Shown: piece after piece, positions 1-10,174 of the stretch
How positions within the stretch are numbered: the first letter of the stretch is position 1
Layout of the letters: each line of letters opens with the position of its first letter
Origin: a virus
DNA length: 64,000 nt
Reading direction: 5' to 3' (one strand)
IMG/VR virus record: IMGVR_UViG_3300042691_036561
Span: 24,776-88,775 of that record
Made by a program: the position numbers and the translations under genes
Notes under the pieces: generated by a model
Database searches by the model: none
What the model was told of the DNA's origin: nothing
Seen by the model: only the letters and a program-made list of their open reading frames with translations

Positions 1-996
1 AACAAGAAATCTTGTAACTAAATTGGATTTATAGTTATCAATTTCAGTTGCTAAGTCACTTAAACGTGTTAGATATTCCTCGAACTTAAGACCGGTAATT
101 TGAATGTTGTACCCATCTTTTGATGTTGGCCAGTTAACTAATATGGAAATCAGTTCTGTTTTTGTTTCGTCTAAACTAGTTCTAGGAACCGTAAACCCAG
201 CTTGATATATTGGGTATGTTTCTCGATTTAATAATGTTTGTTCTAAATCGTCTAAACCTAAATAAAATTCTTCAACAACACTGTCATTTGGTCTTAAAAT
301 AAAACTATCTGAATATGTTGCACCAGTAAATGGTTTACCATCAACAACAAGTGTTATTTGGTTAAACTGATCTGGCTGTACGTAACTTGTTACAGCATAA
401 GTTTTATCCTCTATTACAATACAATATTTTGTATATGAAGAAAATAAATTTCTTATTTTATTTTCAACTTCAATTAATTGACTTGCTGTTGGTTCTTTTA
501 ATACAATATCAAAAGGATTAAAAAATCTACCAACTTGAGTTTTAAATGTGGTTGTATTAGTTGTTGGATTATGTGTTATATTTTCAGCAGTGTAACTGTT
601 AATAGACGCTAAAGCATCTTTGTCAATAAAAATACCGCCGGGAAAATTTTTAGCAATTCTAGCAATAGAGACTCTTATTCTTTCTCTTAATGATCCAAAA
701 AGAGACTTAGATGCATCTCTTTTATTTGTATTAAATCTTACTGGTCTTTTTTTACCATCAGATTGTACAACTGTTGTTGGAACATCTTCCTCAACCTTAA
801 GATTTTCTAATGTAATAAAATCTGAAAATGGCGCAGTTTGGAATTTTTTTGAGTCTTTCTCTGGGACAATCGTATCAAGAGCGAAGTTCGTATTAGTCAA
901 TTGACTAGTACCGTCGGTAATTTGTCTACCAACGAGACTATCGTTAAACGTATCAAAACCACTAGCCGCCTGACTCGGAACTTTTCTTTTTGCCAT
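1..996 (-). CDS. Virion structural protein, C-terminus cut by window edge
   Basis: The minus-strand frame opens with ATG at 996-994 (MAKRKVPSQAASGFDTF) and stays open for 332 codons to the window edge, so the C-terminus is missing. I do not recognise the family. The protein is rich in Thr, Asn and short beta-prone segments, with a basic stretch near residues 82-100. It lies last in a run of baseplate/fibre-type genes that starts at gp25 and gp6, with only 2 bp between it and the gene upstream, so co-transcription and a structural role in the distal tail are inferred from context only. Confidence 0.7.
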   Translation of the reverse strand, partial: MAKRKVPSQAASGFDTFNDSLVGRQITDGTSQLTNTNFALDTIVPEKDSKKFQTAPFSDFITLENLKVEEDVPTTVVQSDGKKRPVRFNTNKRDASKSLFGSLRERIRVSIARIAKNFPGGIFIDKDALASINSYTAENITHNPTTNTTTFKTQVGRFFNPFDIVLKEPTASQLIEVENKIRNLFSSYTKYCIVIEDKTYAVTSYVQPDQFNQITLVVDGKPFTGATYSDSFILRPNDSVVEEFYLGLDDLEQTLLNRETYPIYQAGFTVPRTSLDETKTELISILVNWPTSKDGYNIQITGLKFEEYLTRLSDLATEIDNYKSNLVTRFLV

Positions 997-998
997 TA

Positions 999-1916
999 TT
1001 ATTCAGTAATATCGTCAAAGTTTAACGTTTGGTCTATATCAGTCCTTCCCTCACGAATCTCATATAATGTCTCATTAAATTCGTCCTTAACTTCGTATAG
1101 GTTAAACTGTTTATAAATGTTGTTTGAGCCATCATAGATCGTGTAGATACCTGAAGATACCGCCTTACTTTGATTACCATAAAGAGCAAGTGCAAGCGTA
1201 GATGCGTCATGTTCAACCATTTCTACCTCAATCGTAGTTGGATTAAAATAGCTGTTTGTTAGTATAATTTTTTGTAGTGGTTGGCCAATAAATGGGACAG
1301 TATTTGGTTTATTAGTAGGTGCAGAAGATGGGGTGACAGTCAAAAACACTAAGTTTGTTGGTGAGTCTGAATATCTATATCTAACTGATTTTTGTGTGGT
1401 ATTTGTTAAGTTTGTTGTTACTGGCTCACAATAAAATGAAGATGTTACAATTTTATAAAAATTTTGGACTTTTTTATTATCAGTAACACTTATATATTCT
1501 ACTCTATATCCAACCAAACCCTGTGGGGCGAATTTAGATCTATCCTCTTGTTCAACGTTTCCAAGATCAATTACAATACCCCTAACTGAAGATAATGATG
1601 CTAAAACACCACAATCTGTTATTTGTGTTCTTATTTGTTTTGGTCTTACGTGAAGTGTGTATATCCCTAACTCGGAGAATGTGGTACTTTCTAATCTTAA
1701 TGTATACATACCACCCAAAACCTCCACATTTGGAGCGTTTGTATCATCAGTTGTATTTGCATTGTGATATAATGGTGATAAGATAGCTGCCGAATCCAAC
1801 TTTGTTAGTGTTGAATCGGTAGTTGCACCTCTGTCCGCAGCATAGTGAAGTAGTATTTCTACATCTTCTGGTGATACATCCGCTGGTCTTATTGTTCCGT
1901 AACTTCCTACTGCCAT
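999..1916 (-). CDS. Putative baseplate or fibre-associated virion protein (305 aa)
   Basis: An intact 305-codon frame begins MAVGSYGTIRP. It is predicted to be mostly beta, with no signal peptide or membrane segment, and a two-cysteine pattern of no clear meaning. The family is not recognised. It sits in the tightly packed minus-strand structural run between a PKD/carbohydrate-binding-like protein and a truncated structural gene. A TATTTAT element lies just upstream of its start (1928-1937 on the minus strand), so it may head its own late transcript. Function is inferred only from position. Confidence 0.7.
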   Translation of the reverse strand: MAVGSYGTIRPADVSPEDVEILLHYAADRGATTDSTLTKLDSAAILSPLYHNANTTDDTNAPNVEVLGGMYTLRLESTTFSELGIYTLHVRPKQIRTQITDCGVLASLSSVRGIVIDLGNVEQEDRSKFAPQGLVGYRVEYISVTDNKKVQNFYKIVTSSFYCEPVTTNLTNTTQKSVRYRYSDSPTNLVFLTVTPSSAPTNKPNTVPFIGQPLQKIILTNSYFNPTTIEVEMVEHDASTLALALYGNQSKAVSSGIYTIYDGSNNIYKQFNLYEVKDEFNETLYEIREGRTDIDQTLNFDDITE

Positions 1917-1927
1917 AGCATTTTAAT

Positions 1928-1937
1928 AATAAATATA
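1928..1937 (-). promoter_or_regulatory. TATTTAT late-type element upstream of the 305-aa gene
   Basis: The minus strand reads TATATTTATT about 11 nt before the ATG at 1916. It belongs to the recurrent element set described in the findings. Confidence 0.35.
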
Positions 1938-1940
1938 ATT

Positions 1941-3203
1941 TTATTGTTTTTTCACAACGAAAAATCCATTTCCATATATGTCTAATTCGCCAATATTGTC
2001 AATTTCCCCTAATCTTAAATTAAATTCAGATACCCCCATCTTACCTCTTTCAACAAATATGTCAGAATAAACCGATGGATCTGAAACAAACCCCAAAAAA
2101 TGCTCATTTCTGGTTAACATTTTATTTACCACATACTCTGTAGCAAAATCTGTACTGTTACCTGTTGTAAATCCAGAAGTTCCATTTATAATGTGGTTTG
2201 GCACTTTTCCTGTAACATAGGTTACCCCGTCTGAGCAATCATAATAATCTAAGCCATCAACTGTATATTTTGAACAGCTTAAGGTTGTACCAGGTAGTGA
2301 AGTTGATGTTACACCCGTATAAGCCGTTTGGCCGTATAATTTTTTTTCTATAATTCTACTTTTACCAACAGCAACAAATGTTAAACTTGTTGACGATAGT
2401 GTTTTTGTTGATCCTGAAGCCGCCACACCATAATCTGTGTATGGGAAGGTAAAAGTAAGGGTACCCAAACTAGTTGGATCACCGATAACTAAAGGTAGCT
2501 TTATTGTCCTTGATAATGTTTGTACTTTCCAAGGGCTATTCATTGTAATTGAAATTACTTTACTACCTGCAGTTGAATATGTTTTGGTTGCGTTACCTAA
2601 AATTGAAATAGAAGAGGCTGTAGAATCTCCCCAATTAATTTGGAAGGTTGCGTCAACGACTCTTTTTAAAGTATTTGTATTGGTTGTGTTATAAACAGTT
2701 ACGGTGTTTCCAGAAGCTTTATATGTAAAATTACAAAGTTGTTCTACTTGATCGATATCACCATCAAAACCAACCATAACACCTAATTCATCTACTTTTG
2801 AATCTAGAAGTATTGGTAATTCATAATCTGGATATGCAGCTGATTTATTTTTTCCAATGTTAACCCAAGATGTTCCATTCCATCTATAATAATAACCTTT
2901 GTCTGTCCACGTTAACGCTTCTGGTTGCTCAACCCAAAACGATGTTTGTGTTGACGGTATTTTATTTAAATTTGAAACAACTAATGATTTATATATTTTA
3001 CCATTATAATAAATGGTATCTCCAGAGGTGTAAGTGATATCGCTATACCATTTAACATCCATGACTGTTGTTCCACTAGTTGGTACAGTTGTTGCTGACC
3101 ATGGAACTAACTGTAGGTTATTATCATACCAATACTGCCCAGCGTTATATAAAACAACCGATAATATATTTTTTTGCAATATTTCGTACTTATATTTTCT
3201 CAT
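1941..3203 (-). CDS. Tail fibre/baseplate protein with CBM5/12-like and PKD-like segments
   Basis: This 420-residue protein has two readable modules. Residues about 50-95 contain a W-x-D-x-x-Y-x-x-G-D-x-x-x-Y-N-G-K-x-Y pattern ending in a Trp, which resembles the chitin-binding CBM5/12 fold common in phage appendages. Residues about 185-245 contain INWGDS followed by an aromatic/glycine turn (TYSTAGSKVISIT), which is typical of a PKD-like beta-sandwich. Such modules usually mediate contact with surface polysaccharide, so a role in a receptor-binding part of the baseplate is inferred. It is separated from its neighbours by 24 bp and 2 bp. Domain assignment is by eye and moderately confident. 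Confidence 0.65.
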   Translation of the reverse strand: MRKYKYEILQKNILSVVLYNAGQYWYDNNLQLVPWSATTVPTSGTTVMDVKWYSDITYTSGDTIYYNGKIYKSLVVSNLNKIPSTQTSFWVEQPEALTWTDKGYYYRWNGTSWVNIGKNKSAAYPDYELPILLDSKVDELGVMVGFDGDIDQVEQLCNFTYKASGNTVTVYNTTNTNTLKRVVDATFQINWGDSTASSISILGNATKTYSTAGSKVISITMNSPWKVQTLSRTIKLPLVIGDPTSLGTLTFTFPYTDYGVAASGSTKTLSSTSLTFVAVGKSRIIEKKLYGQTAYTGVTSTSLPGTTLSCSKYTVDGLDYYDCSDGVTYVTGKVPNHIINGTSGFTTGNSTDFATEYVVNKMLTRNEHFLGFVSDPSVYSDIFVERGKMGVSEFNLRLGEIDNIGELDIYGNGFFVVKKQ

Positions 3204-3205
3204 TT

Positions 3206-4039
3206 TTATAATTTAGCCGCAGTACCACTGCCAAAATCACAATCACTTGTAATTCCTCTAGTTATTTTATAGCTATGGTCCGATCTTTTGAATCTTACTT
3301 GATAGTAAACATCATTAATTTCGTCCACAGTATTACTATAATTCATCTCATAAAACTTAACAGGATTTGCTGTTGTACCCACTCTTTCACCATTTACTAA
3401 GCTAGAATTATTTGCTGTTAAATCTTTATTTAAAAATCTCGTAATTGTGCCGTCTTCAGCATTAAAAAATCTAGCAGTCATGTAAAAGGTTAGACCGCTA
3501 AACACACTATCATCACCAAACCAAAACAAATACATATTTTCGGTGTTTCTGTAGTTGTTACCATTAAATACCGGTACAAAAATGTCTTCTCTTAAATTTA
3601 AGTCGAAAACTTTTTGTCCAAGAGGTATTGATAGGTTTTTAGCAAAAACAAGTTTTTGTGTTTCTCTTTCTCTTGTTGTATAAAATTCTAATCTAAAGAA
3701 ACTATTAACGGTGTGTTTTAATAACTTAGCATTTTCTTTTGGGCTTATACCAATTAAATCGTAGTCAAAGCCATTATCATAATCTCTAGGATTTTGATTA
3801 TTTAAAAAATAAAACTGATACCAAATGTCACATTGTTTAGTCGATACCCCAGATATTGTCACATCGTAAGGTTCATGAATATATCTAACAGTTTCATAGT
3901 TTTCAACCGGATTAATAATTGATCTAAGAACTTCTTCCTGATAATCTAGGAAATTTTCTTCCCAACCAGCATTTATTCTAAAATCTGTTTCCGGATTAAA
4001 AACCAAAGATTTACTATCTCTATTATACAATATATTCAT
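3206..4039 (-). CDS. Baseplate-region virion protein of unknown family (277 aa)
   Basis: An intact frame starts MNILYNRDSKSLVF. It has a high content of aromatic residues (Tyr, Phe) and Asn and no membrane segment. No motif is recognised. One base separates it from the 588-aa gene upstream and 2 bp from the 420-aa gene downstream, so it is almost certainly translated from the same late polycistron. In T4 the corresponding place in the gene order holds the gp8-gp12 wedge and fibre genes, but I cannot match it to any one of them. Confidence 0.65.
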   Translation of the reverse strand: MNILYNRDSKSLVFNPETDFRINAGWEENFLDYQEEVLRSIINPVENYETVRYIHEPYDVTISGVSTKQCDIWYQFYFLNNQNPRDYDNGFDYDLIGISPKENAKLLKHTVNSFFRLEFYTTRERETQKLVFAKNLSIPLGQKVFDLNLREDIFVPVFNGNNYRNTENMYLFWFGDDSVFSGLTFYMTARFFNAEDGTITRFLNKDLTANNSSLVNGERVGTTANPVKFYEMNYSNTVDEINDVYYQVRFKRSDHSYKITRGITSDCDFGSGTAAKL

Positions 4040-4040
4040 T

Positions 4041-5807
4041 TTAACAATTTATGTTTGTATTTCCGAACCCTTTAAATCCATCTGATTTATTATTAAATTC
4101 TTTTTCGTTTATAAAATAAAAATTAAAATCTGTTTTAACATAATGCTGTCCATTTACAAATGGAAAGTCGGTGCCATTACCTTCATCATCAACAAACCCA
4201 TGATCATATAAATCCCTCCACTTCCATAATCTTTCATCTGGAAAGTATCTGGCATTATCTGGAAGATCTAATATATTGTTAGTATTAAATGTTTCAATAT
4301 ATGATGAAAGCTGTCTTAGCTTTACTCTATAGTGTGGTTGATATAATAACCCCATTTTATTGTTTGCTGTAGCTCCGCTAAAGCCTGTAACATTTTCATC
4401 TTGACTATGATCAAAAATTGTTGTTGGGTGAACAATTTTATGAAGCGCTTCAGATATGATTCTTTCTTTTAATTCATAAGGATTGTATTCGACAAATGCA
4501 CCAGTTAAAATTGTTCCAGTTGGTATTGTGCTACCAGATGTAAAAGTTATTCCACTAATAGTAACAGATGTACCACTAAGTGATGTTTCTTGTGTTGTTG
4601 TTCCACTAAAATGATCATCTATCCAACTATCGTGTAAATGAAATCTATAACCAACCTTTGGTGGATATTCAAAATAACCTGAGCCATTTTTAAATAAAAC
4701 TGTTACATAAACCTCTGTTGGTGTATAACCAAGATTATTTGTTAGGCCAGTTAAAATAAAACTATTTCTAAAATCATATAATAAAGACTCTGGTCGATTT
4801 CTTTCAACTAAAACATCATTATTACCAACACTATCTTCAAATAAAATCTTTTTTTCTTCCTCAAATATTGGTACCTCAAATCCGGCTTTATCTAAAATAT
4901 AATCGGTATGTGGGGTTAATATTTTATGTTTATGTACGTAATATGTTGATGTTGTTCCTGATATATTTTTATCATTAATACATCTTTTAATTGTGATTAA
5001 TGTTGGTAGGGTTATACCACTAAATTGTTGTCTATTTAAATTTATTACATACTTTGATGAATTGTATTTATCATCCCCTAGGCTTGAAACAGAATATGTT
5101 TTTCCGCTTACAGCCGAAACAGAAGATATTATAACAAACTCATCTTCACCAATTCCATGTGGGACTGGTGTTATTAATTTATAATTTGTTGCTGTTGTTT
5201 CTACTCTACATGGTATTCCTTTTCCACTAGTAAATGTAATAATATTTGTACCTTCTACTTTGGTTGCCCCACTTAGTGTATACTTCATTGGGTAATTAGT
5301 ATCACCACTGTATACGTAACTCATATAAAGATTCCAGTTATGGTATGGGGCATCCATATTGGATATATTCTGATGTTTATTTCTTGGTTTTGTTGGTAAT
5401 GAAAATGTTGGTGTATAAGTGCCGTATGTTGATCCACTAACAGATGGAATGCTAATATCTTGTCTATATGTGTCTCTTCTTATAAATGCAAATTCATCAT
5501 ATGGAATATATCCTGTATTATCTCCAATATCACCCGCACCGCTTAAATAAAGATATTCAGTTAAATTTTGATAATTACTATCACCCTCATACATGTTTCT
5601 GAATATCATTCTTAGTTTACCATATATTTTATATTTGTTGCTTTGTGCCCTTTCGTAGCTAAAGTGTTCTTCAAGATCTAAAACAATTGAACGGTCACCT
5701 TCCCTTAACAATTCTTCACTTGTTTCTAAACCAATTCTTGTTGATAGATCAACAGCTGGGGCCTTATGATACCTTAACTCTGGTAATATGATTGTTTTCT
5801 TTTCCAT
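4041..5807 (-). CDS. Large virion protein, baseplate wedge region (588 aa)
   Basis: The 588-residue frame begins MEKKTIILPELRYHKAP. It is rich in Thr/Ser/Gly turns in the central third (about residues 150-450), which suggests stacked beta-domains. It ends with a Phe/Asn-rich segment. The family is not recognised. Its start overlaps the stop of the 1435-aa gene (shared base 5807), showing translational coupling. Position after the gp6-like gene suggests a wedge component or a fibre attachment protein, as an inference. Confidence 0.65.
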   Translation of the reverse strand: MEKKTIILPELRYHKAPAVDLSTRIGLETSEELLREGDRSIVLDLEEHFSYERAQSNKYKIYGKLRMIFRNMYEGDSNYQNLTEYLYLSGAGDIGDNTGYIPYDEFAFIRRDTYRQDISIPSVSGSTYGTYTPTFSLPTKPRNKHQNISNMDAPYHNWNLYMSYVYSGDTNYPMKYTLSGATKVEGTNIITFTSGKGIPCRVETTATNYKLITPVPHGIGEDEFVIISSVSAVSGKTYSVSSLGDDKYNSSKYVINLNRQQFSGITLPTLITIKRCINDKNISGTTSTYYVHKHKILTPHTDYILDKAGFEVPIFEEEKKILFEDSVGNNDVLVERNRPESLLYDFRNSFILTGLTNNLGYTPTEVYVTVLFKNGSGYFEYPPKVGYRFHLHDSWIDDHFSGTTTQETSLSGTSVTISGITFTSGSTIPTGTILTGAFVEYNPYELKERIISEALHKIVHPTTIFDHSQDENVTGFSGATANNKMGLLYQPHYRVKLRQLSSYIETFNTNNILDLPDNARYFPDERLWKWRDLYDHGFVDDEGNGTDFPFVNGQHYVKTDFNFYFINEKEFNNKSDGFKGFGNTNINC

Positions 5808-8800
5808 TATTCAGTTGATGGGAATGCACCTTTTGGTCCATAATATTTTATAAATTTATCATAAGCCGTGCTGCCAGGTCTTAATCCGAAATAGAATTGG
5901 AATGGTGTTGATAATACTTGTTTGTTTCCAGAATAGTTTAATGCTGTTTGATAAATAAATGTTTCATTATTGTCTTTTACATATGGTATTGGTGCAGACC
6001 ATGCCCCATTAACTACAACATAGATATTTCCAGTTAATGGATTTTTCTGGGTTCCAGTTAAAACATGTAGCCAAAGGTCTCCTTCAACAAATTCTGTTGC
6101 ACTTGTTGGTGTTGTTAATCTTATTGCCTCAAATCTTTCTAATGAATCAGGATAGTTACCAACAAGAGAAAACGTATCATGTGTTTTTGTCATTGGTTTA
6201 ATTAAATATTCCTCTTCACCATCAGCCATTAAATAATTTGTTGTTGTACTAGTTGTTCCTGATATTGAAACCATTCTTTGTAATTTTTGAACACCGATAG
6301 CATTTCTGTCCCAAAATTGGTCATCGTTTAAACCAAATCCAGTTGCACCTTTATTCCATAAATAAAAAGGAACTTTTTGTGTAAAATCACCCAATCTATT
6401 ATTTAAACAATATCTAACAAAACTTCCATTTACATCTAATTTAAAATCAATTGGTGTTGGCCCCCATGACGATCCATTTTTAAAATATGTCATAAACGTT
6501 GTATCTTCTGGATCTAAGAATTCACCATTAAACATAAAATAATGTGAACTATCTAAATCAAAAGCTTCAATGCCAGCTTCACAATTTATTGATATTAATT
6601 GTAAAACATCACCATCCATTACGTAACCATTAAAAGTGTAACCACTATTAGTGAAGAAATCATCAATATTTGTTCTTGCCGCTGAAACATCCATTCTATA
6701 GTTAATAACATGTTCTATGACATTACCAGGGTCTTGATATGATGACGCAGTTAAGTCTCTTATTACTGAGCATGTTGGATCCACCGCCGGATCAAAACAT
6801 ATCTCATCAAAAAATTCATCTCTAACACCAACATCATAGAAAGTTGTTGGGTGTAAAAGCTCAACGTACGGTTTTTGTTCATTTGGTTTTTGGCCAATAA
6901 ATAATTTTGTTGTTGGATTATAAGGTGTGCTTCTATAATAGAATTTCCCATCTAAAACATTAAAGAAAACTAATTCTCTAGGGTACTTACTACCTCTTTG
7001 ATTTAAATCTCTTATTGTTTTATCATCCCATTTTATTCTATAGTCAAATTTAAAGAAGTATAATAATCCGTGAAGCCAATTCTCTATGAATGAATAATTT
7101 GTTACACCACCACAGAAGAACAATCCTATCCTTTTTCTTCTATACCATTCTTGTATCATCGATGCATTTTTAGAGCCACCTTCAACAACCGGTATAACAG
7201 TAAACACACCGTCCCTTATTTCTGAATACCCAGATTTTGTTTTTCTATCATAATATGTATTTCCAAGTTTTGACCAAATCACTAGTCTAGGCAAACGACC
7301 TGCACCACTAGAACCAATGATATCAGCCATAATGGTATAACTTGAATTTGGTTTTGTTGCTGATTCAACATAACCAGATGGGTACGCTGGTGGATATACT
7401 GGTGTATATCTATCACCATATGTTGATCCTGTTGACCAAAGATATGCTTGAGATATAGATTCATCATATGCCTTATCATATTTAAAGCAACCCTCTTCAA
7501 TATTAAACACTGCCGCAGGGCTATCTGGATTTATCTTGGGTTTACTTCTATCATAAATTCTAAGTGTAACGTATGTACCTCTATCTGCGTAATTACCTGA
7601 ACCATTATTACCTCCACTATATCCTTCGTAGTTAAAACCAGAAAGCTCAGCCCAACTTCCGTGATTGAAAAATAAACCATTAACAGTTCTACTTGAATAC
7701 TCTCCAACAACATTTACTAAATATGTAACATATGCTGTTCCATAGTTACCTTCACCAGTTGCCCAAGAATCTAAAATACCTTGATTTATAGTATTTGTTG
7801 CAAATTTAATTCTATCCCCAGCCGCAGCATTTGTACTAAATGAAACAGTGAAATCACTTAATGAAACAGATTTTGTTAATGTATCACCACTTGCTGGCGA
7901 ATATGGTAGTATATTATCTTTAACTGCCGATACTGCTTCCGCAACAAATCTAGAATTATTTGGGTCATTTGGTATCGGTGTGATAGTATATGTATGTAAA
8001 CTATTTAAAATTGTTCTTGTAGCAGAGTTAGTACTACCTGTGATTGCGAAGGTGTTTCCACTCATAAATGAATCGTTCGGATCATAGTCTCTTGCTCTAC
8101 CACCAGGAAAAACTGCTGATGTGTTTTCATTTGTATCTGTGTTAAATGAATAAGGTATCACAAATACATTACCTCCCGTAGCACCAATCCCTATAACCTT
8201 AAATGTAATTTCACCAACAGAACAATAAGTACTAGATAATGATGCACCTAATGTTGCATATTCATCATCAGTAGAACATTCTTCACAATCTGGATACGTT
8301 GTTAATGATAATGTTTGAGTTCCATTAACTTGTAATCTATGTGCGATATCTTGAAATTGTTCCCCGATTTTAGCGAAAGGTCTCCAGTTAAACGGCCACC
8401 CAAAATATATTGCATACAATGCCTTACCAATAGTCATAAAAAATCTACCTAGTAATTCAAAAACAAAATTTAATATGATGGCAAATATAAATTGTAAGAA
8501 TAATAGAACTTGTGATAGTAATAGACCAAATTTAGTTCTATTTTTAAATGCAAAGTTTGTTGGTATGTAATTTGCTGTACCTGTACAATCATCTTCAGAG
8601 TTCGGTCTAATTTCTTTTATACCTAAAAATGCGTCTCTTCTGGTTAAACCAAATAAATTTTCTACAGCAGATACTTCATAATGTGATCCTTGAAAGGATG
8701 TTGGTGTGTATACTTTTCCGTAAATAAATTTATAAAAATAATCTTCAGGTATGTCATTATTGTTTGTGCCTAATATCAATTCTTTTTTATGTAATTTTTC

Positions 8801-10114
8801 TGCCGATGTTAGTGGCTCAAGTGTTACACCAGTTGGTACTGGTACATTTATGTAATCTTCAAATACATCTGAAAAAACATATGATGAAATAATAGCTTCA
8901 CTATATTCGCTAGCACCGCCAGTACTATACTTATTAAATTCTCTAATATTTGGAACTAAATAAGTTGCAGATGATGTGCCTCTTGCTGAGCCTTCTCCTG
9001 ATGACCCGCTTAATTCTAATTTAAGTCTTGCTATTGTTGATGTGGCAACCCCTTTGTTAGGGTCATTTGTTGTTTCTTGTTCACCAAACTCATTTGTATA
9101 AACATAATCAAGATTCATTGGCATCGTTGCCATTGCTGTTCCATCTTCGTCAATAACCCCTGGATTAAAATATTCTAATTCTGGATATAATGTTACACCA
9201 TCTGATCCTATAACTTTCCTACCAGTAAATCTAACCCCCTGTATTTTACCGTCACTTGTTTGTAAATTACATTTATATCCACTTTTTCTTCTAATAACAC
9301 CACTTCTTTTAACTGCGTCACCATCTGAATCTGTAACCGCTGAAACCAACATTAAGGATACTGGATCAACTTTAATTCCTAAGTTAGATAAGTCGAAATC
9401 TGCCCTGGTTATTCCTATTTGACACAAATCCATATTTCCCCAAAAAGGAGAAACATCAATAGTTTTATCGAAAGCAACTATTTGTGGTAACCCATCTAAA
9501 TCGGTATCGGATCTGAATTTGAAAAATCTATCAAATTTATTAGCGTCTTCACCTTGTCTTATAAAGTCATATGGTCTAAGTGAAAAACAACCCATATCTG
9601 ATAAATCAACATCAATATGTAATTGCTGTTCGCCTAAAGGTATGCCCCAAATCATATAGTCACCAGCATAGTTTGTTTTAGCTGTGAACTTGTAATATTT
9701 TTCAAAAACTTCTAATTGTTCTTCTCTACTAAGAATATCGTTTTGGTCTGGGAATGTACCTGTTGGTGTATGCCCAGCATGTTGTTGTCTAGCTGGTAAT
9801 AGGTTATATCTATAACCATCATCATTTTTATCACTACTAAGTTTGAATGGGTAAAGTGTGGAAATTACTGGATCTTGCTCGTCTTGGTCTGATATTGGTA
9901 CTAAAATGGAAACTCTTGCGTTTGGTATACCTAATCCATTATTTGCTGTTACCCTACCGCAAACAACACCATAGTCAGCACATAATGACGTATAAGCGTC
10001 TTGTTGTGTGAATTTTAAGGATAAAATTTCTAAAAGATCATAATCCTGTTTTAATTCAACAGTTACTTTCTTATCCCCGTTTAAAGTGGTGTTAATTCTG
10101 TGCTTTTGTACCAT
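5807..10114 (-). CDS. Giant baseplate-module protein with N-terminal carboxypeptidase-regulatory-like domain and internal hydrophobic helices (1435 aa)
   Basis: Residues about 50-170 read like a carboxypeptidase-regulatory/transthyretin-type beta-sandwich: a VCGRVT strand, an IPNARVSI strand, then TNYAGDYMIWGIP and a strand before DLSDMGCF. Residues about 529-575 form a long hydrophobic stretch (LLLSQVLLFLQFIFAIILNF, then FELLGRFFMTIGKALYAIYF) that looks like one or two membrane-spanning helices. The rest is beta-rich with many Gly/Ser/Thr. The gene directly follows the gp6-like gene, the slot of T4 gp7, which is also a large wedge protein (1032 aa), but no sequence match to gp7 is claimed. 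A TATTTATAG element lies 6 bp before the start. The hydrophobic segment is unexpected in a baseplate protein. Confidence 0.75.
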   Translation of the reverse strand: MVQKHRINTTLNGDKKVTVELKQDYDLLEILSLKFTQQDAYTSLCADYGVVCGRVTANNGLGIPNARVSILVPISDQDEQDPVISTLYPFKLSSDKNDDGYRYNLLPARQQHAGHTPTGTFPDQNDILSREEQLEVFEKYYKFTAKTNYAGDYMIWGIPLGEQQLHIDVDLSDMGCFSLRPYDFIRQGEDANKFDRFFKFRSDTDLDGLPQIVAFDKTIDVSPFWGNMDLCQIGITRADFDLSNLGIKVDPVSLMLVSAVTDSDGDAVKRSGVIRRKSGYKCNLQTSDGKIQGVRFTGRKVIGSDGVTLYPELEYFNPGVIDEDGTAMATMPMNLDYVYTNEFGEQETTNDPNKGVATSTIARLKLELSGSSGEGSARGTSSATYLVPNIREFNKYSTGGASEYSEAIISSYVFSDVFEDYINVPVPTGVTLEPLTSAEKLHKKELILGTNNNDIPEDYFYKFIYGKVYTPTSFQGSHYEVSAVENLFGLTRRDAFLGIKEIRPNSEDDCTGTANYIPTNFAFKNRTKFGLLLSQVLLFLQFIFAIILNFVFELLGRFFMTIGKALYAIYFGWPFNWRPFAKIGEQFQDIAHRLQVNGTQTLSLTTYPDCEECSTDDEYATLGASLSSTYCSVGEITFKVIGIGATGGNVFVIPYSFNTDTNENTSAVFPGGRARDYDPNDSFMSGNTFAITGSTNSATRTILNSLHTYTITPIPNDPNNSRFVAEAVSAVKDNILPYSPASGDTLTKSVSLSDFTVSFSTNAAAGDRIKFATNTINQGILDSWATGEGNYGTAYVTYLVNVVGEYSSRTVNGLFFNHGSWAELSGFNYEGYSGGNNGSGNYADRGTYVTLRIYDRSKPKINPDSPAAVFNIEEGCFKYDKAYDESISQAYLWSTGSTYGDRYTPVYPPAYPSGYVESATKPNSSYTIMADIIGSSGAGRLPRLVIWSKLGNTYYDRKTKSGYSEIRDGVFTVIPVVEGGSKNASMIQEWYRRKRIGLFFCGGVTNYSFIENWLHGLLYFFKFDYRIKWDDKTIRDLNQRGSKYPRELVFFNVLDGKFYYRSTPYNPTTKLFIGQKPNEQKPYVELLHPTTFYDVGVRDEFFDEICFDPAVDPTCSVIRDLTASSYQDPGNVIEHVINYRMDVSAARTNIDDFFTNSGYTFNGYVMDGDVLQLISINCEAGIEAFDLDSSHYFMFNGEFLDPEDTTFMTYFKNGSSWGPTPIDFKLDVNGSFVRYCLNNRLGDFTQKVPFYLWNKGATGFGLNDDQFWDRNAIGVQKLQRMVSISGTTSTTTNYLMADGEEEYLIKPMTKTHDTFSLVGNYPDSLERFEAIRLTTPTSATEFVEGDLWLHVLTGTQKNPLTGNIYVVVNGAWSAPIPYVKDNNETFIYQTALNYSGNKQVLSTPFQFYFGLRPGSTAYDKFIKYYGPKGAFPSTE

Positions 10115-10120
10115 ATTAAC

Positions 10121-10129
10121 TATAAATAG
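10121..10129 (-). promoter_or_regulatory. TATTTATA late-type element
   Basis: The minus strand reads CTATTTATA ending 6 nt before the ATG of the 1435-aa gene. This is one of the closest copies of the recurrent element. Confidence 0.4.
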
Positions 10130-10174
10130 AAACTCATCAATTTTCCTATAGAAAAAAGATAAGTAAAAAAGACG

